A stretch of DNA of 9,066 nucleotides from Oscillospiraceae bacterium. Its GTDB lineage: Bacteria > Bacillota > Clostridia > Oscillospirales > Acutalibacteraceae. The DNA is taken from NCBI GenBank assembly GCA_902766855.1, contig CACXFE010000063.1, positions 1 through 9,066 on the forward strand. Reading direction: 5' to 3'. The notes under the pieces were generated by a model. It saw only the letters and a program-made list of their open reading frames with translations. It was not told the DNA's origin and searched no databases. Positions 1 to 6,840 of this stretch are shown here, piece by piece; the stretch's first letter is position 1; each line of letters begins with the position of its first letter. Both the position numbers and the translations under genes were made by a program.

Positions 1-1
1 A

Positions 2-7
2 TATAAT
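2..7 (+). promoter_or_regulatory. Candidate sigma-A -10 box upstream of the operon
   Basis: The hexamer TATAAT, a perfect match to the consensus -10 element, lies in an AT-rich leader 34 bases before the first start codon. A transcript starting about 7 bases downstream would have a 5' leader of roughly 28 bases carrying the Shine-Dalgarno site. The matching -35 element would lie outside the window, so only half of the promoter can be examined. In AT-rich sequence such a hexamer can occur by chance. The contrast between this AT-rich leader and the GC-richer genes does fit a promoter region and suggests that the first gene heads the operon. Confidence 0.4.
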
Positions 8-27
8 ACAAATTTTAAAACAAATAT

Positions 28-38
28 AAAGAGGTGGG
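28..38 (+). promoter_or_regulatory. Ribosome binding site of the solute-binding protein gene
   Basis: The sequence AAAGAGGTGGG contains GAGGTG, which pairs well with the 3' end of bacterial 16S rRNA. The GAGG core ends 7 bases before the ATG at 42. This supports that ATG as the true start, and the signal peptide that follows immediately agrees. Confidence 0.7.
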
Positions 39-41
39 AAT

Positions 42-2867
42 ATGCGGCGGCTGCAACAAGGGCTCGGGTTCGTTCTGTTTCTCTGCCTGCTTTTCTCCGC
101 GGTGCTTACACCGGGTACGGTTTCGGCCGAGGGCGGCGCGGTGCTTTCGTATGAAGAATATGCGGTGAAGAACGCGGCGGCGCCCGGCACGGGAACGATC
201 GAGATCCCGGCGGTTTCCTATATTGCGGCGGAAGGCGCGGTAGAGCGGGGCGGCGATTCGGTGCAGACCGGGGACGACAGCACCCTTACCTGGCGGTTTA
301 CTTCCCCGGGCGACGGGCTTTATGAACTGGAAATCGACTATATTCCCACGGTGTCCAAAGGCGGCAGCATTGAACGGACGGTGTTGATCGACGGGGCGCT
401 CCCCTTTTCGGAAGCGGCGTTTATCGAGTTGACGAGGGTGTATGAAGACGGGGAGATCACCCAAAACAGCAAGGGGCATGATGTGACGCCCGAGCAGATC
501 GAAAAACCCCGGAAAATGACCTATTCCCTGATTGATCCGAACGGGTTTGTTCCCGGCAAAACCGCCATTCGCCTGGCGGCGGGGGAACACACCGTGACGC
601 TGGTGGCCAATAAAGAAAAAGCGGAACTGTTTGCCCTGCGGTTTGTGCCCGCCGCGCCCGCGCCCGCTTACCGCGACTATTTAAAGCAGTGGGGCGGCAA
701 AGCGGAAACCGGCGGGGAAGCGGTTTGGACAGAGGCCGAACAGATGAAAGAAAAATCCTCTTTCACCCTGTACCCGGTTTCAGATAAAAGTTCGGCGGAT
801 ACCACCCCGCAAGACCCGGTGAAAACCCGGCTGAATGTGATCAGCGGCACGAAATGGAGCAAGGCCGGGCAATGGATCAGTTGGACGATCAAGGCCGAGC
901 GCGACGGATGGTATCAGATCGCGCCCCGGTACCGGCAGGATGCGTATTTCGGCGGATTTGTTTCCCGCCGGGTGCTGATTGACGGGGAAGTGCCTTTTGC
1001 GGAGGCGGAAAACATCCGCTTCGATTATACCGACGGATGGGCGGTCGCCCCTTTGGCAAACGCGGGCGAACCGTACCTTTTCTACCTGACCGCCGGGGAA
1101 CACACCCTGACCATGCAAGTGGTGATCGGGGAAATGGCCCCCGTATTAAAAGGGGTAAAAGCGGCACTGACGGCGCTGAATGCCGATTATCGCCGTATTT
1201 TGATGATCACCGGCCCCGCGCCGGATATTTACCGGGATTACGGATATGAAACGCTGATCCCCGATGTGCTGGAAGATATGGCGGCGCAGGCGAAAACCCT
1301 GCAAGCCGCGATCGACCGCCTGAACGAAACCACCCGCGTCAAGGGGGATTTCACCAATTCGATCGGCAAACTCATTATTATATTAAAGCAGATCGAAAAA
1401 GAGCCGGAGATGATCTCCGAATTATTTGCAACTTATAAAGATAACCTTTCCTCGCTCGGCACCTGGCTGCAAAGCGTGACGGCGCAGCCGCTTTCTCTGG
1501 ATCGGATTTGTCTGATCCCGGCAGGAAGCGACATCCCGGCGGGGGGCGATTCCTTTTTCAAAAATCTTTGGTTCAAGATCCGCAAGTTTCTTTTGAGTTT
1601 CGGGGAGGATTATCAATCCTTCGCCAGTGAAATCACCGAGCAAGACCGAAAGAGCGGCAATGTGGTGACGGTGTGGATGACCTCGGGCAGAGAGCAAAGC
1701 CAGATCCTGCAAAAACTGACCGAGCAGCATTTCACCCCGCAAACCGGCGTGAAGATCAACACCCAGTTGGTCGCCGCCACGGCGCTGCTGCCCGCGGCGT
1801 TAGCGGGAACGGGGCCCGATGTGGCGATGAATGTGCCCGCCTCCACCCCCATTGATTTTGCGATCCGGGGCGCGGCGGTGGATCTGAAACAGTTTGCCGG
1901 CTATGAGGCGGCGGCCGCCAGATTCCACAGCGCGGCGCTCACCCCCTTCGTCTTTTCCGACAAGGTGTACGCCCTGCCCGAAACCATGACCTTTTTAATG
2001 ACCTTCGTCCGCACCGATATTTTTGAAGAACTGGGGCTTTCGATCCCGACCACCTGGGAGGAATTTTACGAAGTGGTATGGGAATTACAGCAACAGAAAC
2101 TGGATGTCGGGTTCCCGATCAACGCCAAAACCTCGGTGGTATCCGGCCTGAACCTTTACGGGGTGGAACTGTTTCTTTTCCAGCGGGGCGGCTCGGTCTA
2201 TAACCGGGAACTCACCGCTTCCGCTATGGCGGAAGACCTGAATGTGGAATGTTTTGAAAAAATGGCGGAACTGTTTACGCTGTATAAATTCCCGGTGGAT
2301 TATGATTTTGCCAACCGTTTCCGCAGTGGGGAGATGCCGCTGGGGATCCAGGAATACACGATGTATAATCAGTTGACGATTTTCGCTTCGGAAATCAAGG
2401 GGGCGTGGGTCATGGCGCCGGTGCCCGGCACGGTGCGGGAAGACGGCACGGTCGATCACACTTCTCCCGCGGCGTCCAGCGGGGTGATGATGCTGGAAGG
2501 CGCGAAGGATAAGGAAAAAGCGTGGCAGTTCATCGACTGGGTCACCACCGCCGAAACGCAAAGCCGCTACGCCACCGAGGTGGAAAGCGTGCTGGGTGTG
2601 GCGGCAAAACACGCTACCGCCAATGCGGAATCTTTGGGGAGCATGTCCTGGTCGCAAGCGGAATACCGGGCGCTGACAGAGCAGTTGGCGCACTTGCAGG
2701 GCACGCCGCAGATCCCGGGCGGATACTACACGGTGCGCGGCATTGATTTTGCTTTTGCCGATGTATACGCCAACGGCAAAAACCCCGCCGCGGCACTGAC
2801 CAACCAAGTGGTGATGATCAATGAGGAAATCACGCGCAAGCGGAAAGAATTCGGGTTGGCCCGATAG
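42..2867 (+). CDS. Large multi-domain extracellular solute-binding protein of a CUT1-type sugar ABC importer
   Basis: This 941-residue protein is probably the ligand-capturing component of the importer whose permeases follow. Residues 1-29 form a signal peptide with a probable cut at VSA|E. There is no lipobox: the only Cys in the hydrophobic stretch is C15, in FLC context. Residues about 52-203 and 226-380 are two related beta-sandwich-like modules, each with an RxVLIDGxxPFxEA motif and a later AGEHTxT motif, resembling carbohydrate-binding modules. Residues about 400-530 are predicted helical and include an amphipathic aromatic/basic stretch at 504-520. Residues about 541-941 match the family 1/8 solute-binding fold: VTVWMTSGREQ at the first strand, LPAALAGTGPDVAM at 583-596, and YALPETMTFLMTFVRTDIFEELG at 643-665. 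Typical sugar-binding proteins have about 400-450 residues, so roughly half of this one is extra. The stop is 15 bases before the next gene. The specific sugar cannot be read from the sequence. Confidence 0.9.
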   Translation: MRRLQQGLGFVLFLCLLFSAVLTPGTVSAEGGAVLSYEEYAVKNAAAPGTGTIEIPAVSYIAAEGAVERGGDSVQTGDDSTLTWRFTSPGDGLYELEIDYIPTVSKGGSIERTVLIDGALPFSEAAFIELTRVYEDGEITQNSKGHDVTPEQIEKPRKMTYSLIDPNGFVPGKTAIRLAAGEHTVTLVANKEKAELFALRFVPAAPAPAYRDYLKQWGGKAETGGEAVWTEAEQMKEKSSFTLYPVSDKSSADTTPQDPVKTRLNVISGTKWSKAGQWISWTIKAERDGWYQIAPRYRQDAYFGGFVSRRVLIDGEVPFAEAENIRFDYTDGWAVAPLANAGEPYLFYLTAGEHTLTMQVVIGEMAPVLKGVKAALTALNADYRRILMITGPAPDIYRDYGYETLIPDVLEDMAAQAKTLQAAIDRLNETTRVKGDFTNSIGKLIIILKQIEKEPEMISELFATYKDNLSSLGTWLQSVTAQPLSLDRICLIPAGSDIPAGGDSFFKNLWFKIRKFLLSFGEDYQSFASEITEQDRKSGNVVTVWMTSGREQSQILQKLTEQHFTPQTGVKINTQLVAATALLPAALAGTGPDVAMNVPASTPIDFAIRGAAVDLKQFAGYEAAAARFHSAALTPFVFSDKVYALPETMTFLMTFVRTDIFEELGLSIPTTWEEFYEVVWELQQQKLDVGFPINAKTSVVSGLNLYGVELFLFQRGGSVYNRELTASAMAEDLNVECFEKMAELFTLYKFPVDYDFANRFRSGEMPLGIQEYTMYNQLTIFASEIKGAWVMAPVPGTVREDGTVDHTSPAASSGVMMLEGAKDKEKAWQFIDWVTTAETQSRYATEVESVLGVAAKHATANAESLGSMSWSQAEYRALTEQLAHLQGTPQIPGGYYTVRGIDFAFADVYANGKNPAAALTNQVVMINEEITRKRKEFGLAR

Positions 2868-2882
2868 AAAGGGGAAGAGCGG

Positions 2883-3785
2883 ATGAAATCGCATGAAAAT
2901 ACCGCCCGCGGAATGCGGCAGGACGGCATCGCCTGGGTTTTTGTTTTGCCCTATTTGCTCACCTTTTCTCTTTTCACGATCCTGCCGGTCATCATTTCCA
3001 TCTTTTTCAGTTTTACCGATTTCAATATGTTGCAGTTGCCGCATTTTATCGGGATGCAGAACTATATCCGCCTGTTTTTACAGGATGATATTTTTATCAA
3101 ATCGGTGGGCAACACCTTTGTGCTGGCGCTGATCACCGGGCCGCTCGGGTATCTTCTTTGCCTGCTGTTTGCCTGGATGATCAACGAACTGCGGCCGTTG
3201 GCGCGCGCGTTTGTGACCTTCGTGTTTTACGCGCCGTCGATTTCGGGCAGTATGTATCTGGTATGGCGCGCTTTTTTCAGCGGCGACGCCTACGGTTATC
3301 TGAACGGGTTTTTAATGAGCAGCGGGATCATCGCCAGCCCGATCATCTGGCTGCGGGATGAAAAATATATCCTCACGATCGTGGCGATCGTGGCGTTATG
3401 GAGCAGCCTCGGCACCAGTTTCCTTACCTTTATCGCCGGGTTTCAGGGCGTGGATAAAAGTTATTACGAGGCCGGCGCGGTGGACGGCGTAACCAACCGC
3501 TGGCAGGAATTGTGGTTTATCACCCTGCCGCTGATGCGCCCGCAAATGTTGCTCAGTGCGGTACTCAGCATCACCTCGTCTTTCGGGGTGGGCGCGGTTG
3601 TGACGCAGTTGGCGGGCTTCCCTTCCACCAACTATGCCGCCCATACCATGATCAATCATTTACAGGATTACGGCAACACGAAGTATGAACTGGGATATGC
3701 GTCCGCGATTGCGACGGTGTTGTTCATCATCATGGTGTTAAGCAACTTTGTGATCCGGAAGATCATTGCAAAGGTGGGAACATAA
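2883..3785 (+). CDS. Sugar ABC transporter permease, MalF/UgpA-like (CUT1 family)
   Basis: This 300-residue inner subunit would form half of the membrane channel of the importer. About six hydrophobic segments are visible near residues 17-40, 77-98, 108-128, 161-185, 222-244 and 272-293. The cytoplasmic coupling loop is clear: YYEAGAVDGV at 194-203, followed by a TLPLMRP ending at 214-220. This is the EAA motif through which MalF-type permeases contact the ATPase. The short N-terminus, without the extra helices and large periplasmic loop of enteric MalF, is typical of Gram-positive sugar permeases. A purine-rich site, AAAGGGGAAG at 2868-2877, precedes the ATG. The gene starts 15 bases after the binding-protein stop, which implies co-transcription and translational coupling. 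The substrate is unknown; family and role are firm. Confidence 0.94.
   Translation: MKSHENTARGMRQDGIAWVFVLPYLLTFSLFTILPVIISIFFSFTDFNMLQLPHFIGMQNYIRLFLQDDIFIKSVGNTFVLALITGPLGYLLCLLFAWMINELRPLARAFVTFVFYAPSISGSMYLVWRAFFSGDAYGYLNGFLMSSGIIASPIIWLRDEKYILTIVAIVALWSSLGTSFLTFIAGFQGVDKSYYEAGAVDGVTNRWQELWFITLPLMRPQMLLSAVLSITSSFGVGAVVTQLAGFPSTNYAAHTMINHLQDYGNTKYELGYASAIATVLFIIMVLSNFVIRKIIAKVGT
3771..3778 (+). promoter_or_regulatory. Ribosome binding site that decides the second permease start
   Basis: The sequence AAGGTGGG lies inside the last codons of the upstream permease gene and ends 8 bases before the ATG at 3787. An in-frame TTG at 3766 would lengthen the protein by seven residues, but it lies upstream of this site and overlaps the preceding gene. 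The ATG at 3787 is therefore preferred. Confidence 0.65.
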
Positions 3786-3786
3786 G

Positions 3787-4653
3787 ATGGCAAAATTCAG
3801 AATTGCAAAACGCCGGTTGAACCGTTCCGCCGGCGGGGATTTCGGGATCGGGCTGTTTTTGTTCCTTTTCGGCGTGGGCATGGCGCTGCCGATGGTTTAC
3901 GCGATCACCACATCGCTGAAACCGGCGGACGAACTGTGGGTATATCCTCCGCGCTTTTTTGTGGAAAACCCCACCCTCAAAAACTTTAAGGATCTGTTCA
4001 CGATCCTCGATACTTCCACCGTCCCCTTTTCGCGGTATCTTTTCAATACGGTTTTTGTTTCGGTGGTGGGAACCGGCGGGCATGTTTTGCTTTCCTCCAT
4101 GTGCGCGTATGCGATCTGTAAATTTCGTTTCCGCGGCAAAAACCTGATTTTCCGGCTGGTGGTGCTGTCGCTGATGTTCAACACCGCCGTTACGGCGATC
4201 CCCAATTTCATCGTGATGTCACGCTTACATATGATCGACACGCTGTGGTCGCTGGTGATCCCGGCGTTCGGTTCGTCTTTGGGGCTATATCTGATGAAGC
4301 AGTTTATCGAGCAGATGATCCCCGATGCGATCCTGGAAGCGGCACGGATCGACGGCGCGAACGAATTCCGTATCTTTTTCGGGATCGTGATGCCCTCCGT
4401 TCGCCCCGCGTGGCTGACGCTGATCATTTTCTCTTTCCAGGGGCTTTGGAATTTAAGCGACACCAATTATATTTACCGGGAAGATTTGAAACCGCTGAAT
4501 TACGCCCTGCATCAGATCCTTTCGGGCGGGGTAACGCGCGTGGGCGCGTCCGGCGCGGCAACGGTGCTGATGATGACCGTGCCGATCGTTTTGTTCCTGT
4601 TTACGCAGTCGCAGATCGTGGAAACGCTGGCGACCTCCGGCATGAAGGATTGA
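3787..4653 (+). CDS. Carbohydrate ABC transporter permease, MalG/UgpE-like (CUT1 family)
   Basis: This 288-residue protein is the second channel subunit and pairs with the permease encoded immediately upstream, with only one base between stop and start. Hydrophobic segments fall near residues 20-42, 85-111, 119-140, 152-170, 206-222 and 259-275. The EAA coupling loop, ILEAARIDGA at 182-191 followed by FGIVMPSVRP at 198-207, is a textbook MalG-type match. The early segment TTSLKPADELW at 41-51 is also characteristic of this half of the family. The ATG at 3787 was chosen over an in-frame TTG at 3766 because AAGGTGGG lies between the two. Its length is usual for the family. No ATP-binding subunit follows it, so the energising ATPase must be encoded elsewhere. 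Confidence 0.94.
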   Translation: MAKFRIAKRRLNRSAGGDFGIGLFLFLFGVGMALPMVYAITTSLKPADELWVYPPRFFVENPTLKNFKDLFTILDTSTVPFSRYLFNTVFVSVVGTGGHVLLSSMCAYAICKFRFRGKNLIFRLVVLSLMFNTAVTAIPNFIVMSRLHMIDTLWSLVIPAFGSSLGLYLMKQFIEQMIPDAILEAARIDGANEFRIFFGIVMPSVRPAWLTLIIFSFQGLWNLSDTNYIYREDLKPLNYALHQILSGGVTRVGASGAATVLMMTVPIVLFLFTQSQIVETLATSGMKD

Positions 4654-4668
4654 CAGGGGGACAGACGA

Positions 4669-6822
4669 ATGAGAATGTTACGAAAAGCGGCGGTTGCCGC
4701 GGCATGGATCCTGCTTTTGGCGTTCCCCGTTTCGGCACAGAACAGCGTGCCTTACGAAACTTATACATACCGGTATGAAGGAAACACGGTAGAATCCCCC
4801 CATGCGTTCGTCCCGGAAGACACGGTGACGGGGGCGGCGCTCGGCGTGGGCGAACTTTCTTCGCCGGAAGACCTTTGCACCGATGCGCAGGGCAACCTGT
4901 ATATTGCGGATACCGGCAACGGGCGCGTGCTGGCGCTTTCGGCCGATCGCACCGCCGTGCGCACGATCCGCACCTTTGCATACGAAGGGAAGGAGTATTC
5001 CCTCACCAAGCCGACCGGCGTGTTTGTAACCGGGGAAGGCGATCTGTATGTAGCGGATTCCACCGGCATCAACATTTACATTTTCGGCAAAGATCTGACT
5101 TGCAAAGGGTTGATCGCAAAACCGGAATCGGGGCTTTTGCCGCAGGATTTCTCCTATATTCCCACCAAAATCGCGGTGGATAAGGCGGGCAGAGCCTATA
5201 TCATTTCGGCAGGAAACACCTACGGGGTGGTGGCGCTGGATAACCGGGGAGAGTTTTCCACCTTTATCGGGGCGCAGAAAGTCACCGTTTCGGTGGTGGA
5301 TAAAATGTGGCGCAAATTCATGACCAAAGAGCAGAAAAAACGAACCCTTCATTATGTTCCGACCAATTATAACAACATCAATATCGACGAAAAAGGGTTT
5401 CTGTATGTCACCTCCACCTATTCCAATATCAGCGCGGTGATCAATACCATTCGTTCCCGCAGCACCGATAACCGCTACGCCATGATCAAGAAACTCAATT
5501 CCAGCGGTGAGGATGTACTGGTGCGGAGCGGCGCGTTTCCCCCGGCGGGCGATGTGGAAATCGCCGTGGGCTCGAGCGGAAACGAAACCAACACCGATAT
5601 TTATTACGGCCCTTCCGGCATTGTGGACGCGGCGCTCGGCGAGGACGGAGTATACAGTTTAGCGGACGGAAAGCGCGGCAAAATCTTTACTTATGACAGC
5701 AGCGGCAACCTGCTTTACGCTTTCGGCGGCACGGGGAATCAGCCGGGGCTTTTCCGCAAATTAACGGCGATCGATTACGGAAAGGACGGACGCCTTGCCG
5801 CGTTGGACAGCGGCGCGGGCGCAATCACCTTCTTCCGCCCGACCGAGTACGGGAAACTGGTGCAGAAGGCCATTCACCTTACCGCCAATCGAAAATACGA
5901 GGAATCGGTGCCGGTTTACCGGGAGATCTTGCTTGAAAACGCCAATTTCGATCTTGCCAATATCGGCATCGGCACGGCGATGATGCGGGAAGGCAAGTAT
6001 GAAGAAGCCATGCGGTATTTTAAATTGGCCAACGATGTGAGCGATTATTCCGAAAGTTACGCGGAATACCGCCGGGAGAAACTGGGCAATTTCATTTTGC
6101 TGATCCCGCTGGCGGCGGTGGCGCTGTGCGCGGTGATCGCGTGGTTTTTCAAATTTGTGAAAGCCTATAACGCCAAAACGCCTCATCGGGCGGAACGGCG
6201 CACCTTCGCGCAAGAGTTTTTGTATGTGTTTCATGTGATTTTCCGCCCCTTTAACGGGTTTTGGGAATTGAAGCGGTCGCGCCGCGGCAGTGTGCGGGCG
6301 GCAACCGTGATTTTAGCGCTGGCGGCCGGCTCGATCCTGTTCCGCAGCGTGGGAATGGGCTATATCTACACAGGCCGAACGGTGACCGACGCCAATCTGC
6401 CGGTATCCCTTTTGGTGATTCTGGCGATCGTGGCGATCTGGTGCGTCGCCAACTGGTGCCTGACCAGCCTGATGTACGGCGAGGGCAACCTGAAAGATAT
6501 TTATATCGCATCTTGTTACGCCCTGATGCCGATTGTGTTCTTCACCGTTCCCGCAACGATTTTAAGCAACTTTGTCACCGCGAACGAAGTGATGTTTGTC
6601 AACTTTTTCTTCATGATCGGGTATCTGTGGGCCGGGTTCCTGCTTTTCTGCGCGGTGCTTTCCACCCACGATTACGGGCTTGGCAAAAATGTGATCGCCG
6701 TTTCCTTAACGGCCGTCGGCATGATCGTGATCGTCTTTTTGGCGCTGTTGTTTGTCAATTTGATCGGGCAGATGATCGCCATGGCCACCAATATTTATCG
6801 TGAGATCACATTCCGATTATAA
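4669..6822 (+). CDS. NHL beta-propeller, TPR-like and Yip1-domain membrane protein
   Basis: This is a 717-residue composite membrane protein of unknown function. Residues 1-23 form a signal peptide with a probable cut at VSA|Q. Residues about 60-390 carry NHL-type blades, seen as repeated D-x-x-G-x-LY(I/V)AD units: DAQGNLYIADTGNGRV at 72-87, TGEGDLYVADSTG at 121-133, and weaker copies near 164-190, 231-250, 315-350 and 362-389. A propeller of about six blades is likely. Residues 394-470 form TPR-like helical hairpins (NRKYEESVPVYREIL, then EGKYEEAMRYFKLA). A membrane segment at 473-494 is followed by a basic stretch (495-515), which places the propeller outside and this loop inside by the positive-inside rule. 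Residues about 515-717 resemble a Yip1 domain (FLYVFHVIFRPFNGFWELK at 517-535) with five hydrophobic segments. Start: AGGGGG at 4655-4660 precedes the ATG. Inferred role: scaffold, sensor or assembly factor for the adjacent importer. Confidence 0.85.
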   Translation: MRMLRKAAVAAAWILLLAFPVSAQNSVPYETYTYRYEGNTVESPHAFVPEDTVTGAALGVGELSSPEDLCTDAQGNLYIADTGNGRVLALSADRTAVRTIRTFAYEGKEYSLTKPTGVFVTGEGDLYVADSTGINIYIFGKDLTCKGLIAKPESGLLPQDFSYIPTKIAVDKAGRAYIISAGNTYGVVALDNRGEFSTFIGAQKVTVSVVDKMWRKFMTKEQKKRTLHYVPTNYNNINIDEKGFLYVTSTYSNISAVINTIRSRSTDNRYAMIKKLNSSGEDVLVRSGAFPPAGDVEIAVGSSGNETNTDIYYGPSGIVDAALGEDGVYSLADGKRGKIFTYDSSGNLLYAFGGTGNQPGLFRKLTAIDYGKDGRLAALDSGAGAITFFRPTEYGKLVQKAIHLTANRKYEESVPVYREILLENANFDLANIGIGTAMMREGKYEEAMRYFKLANDVSDYSESYAEYRREKLGNFILLIPLAAVALCAVIAWFFKFVKAYNAKTPHRAERRTFAQEFLYVFHVIFRPFNGFWELKRSRRGSVRAATVILALAAGSILFRSVGMGYIYTGRTVTDANLPVSLLVILAIVAIWCVANWCLTSLMYGEGNLKDIYIASCYALMPIVFFTVPATILSNFVTANEVMFVNFFFMIGYLWAGFLLFCAVLSTHDYGLGKNVIAVSLTAVGMIVIVFLALLFVNLIGQMIAMATNIYREITFRL

Positions 6823-6826
6823 CGCG

Positions 6827-6833
6827 AGGGGAG
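6827..6833 (+). promoter_or_regulatory. Ribosome binding site of the DUF5696 lipoprotein gene
   Basis: AGGGGAG ends 7 bases before the ATG at 6841. This site and the lipoprotein signal that follows fix the start of the last gene, which has no stop codon in the window. Confidence 0.65.
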
Positions 6834-6840
6834 TGCTTGT

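Noticed and set aside
2085..3044. A 319-codon open frame on the minus strand
   Set aside because: It spans the end of the binding-protein gene and the start of the permease gene, both well supported on the + strand. Its product is His/Arg-rich with no motifs.
3377..3396. Short direct repeat GATCGTGGC/GATCGTGGC, with a similar stretch near 6424
   Set aside because: It encodes Ile-Val-Ala repeats within hydrophobic membrane segments and is explained by codon use; it is not a regulatory repeat.
3766..3786. Seven-residue N-terminal extension of the second permease from a TTG start
   Set aside because: The codon is TTG, the extension overlaps the upstream gene, and the good ribosome binding site lies between it and the ATG at 3787.
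6823..6840. Possible terminator in the gap before the lipoprotein gene
   Set aside because: The gap is only 18 bases, holds the ribosome binding site, and has no GC-rich hairpin followed by a T run. The same holds for the gaps at 2868-2882 and 4654-4668.
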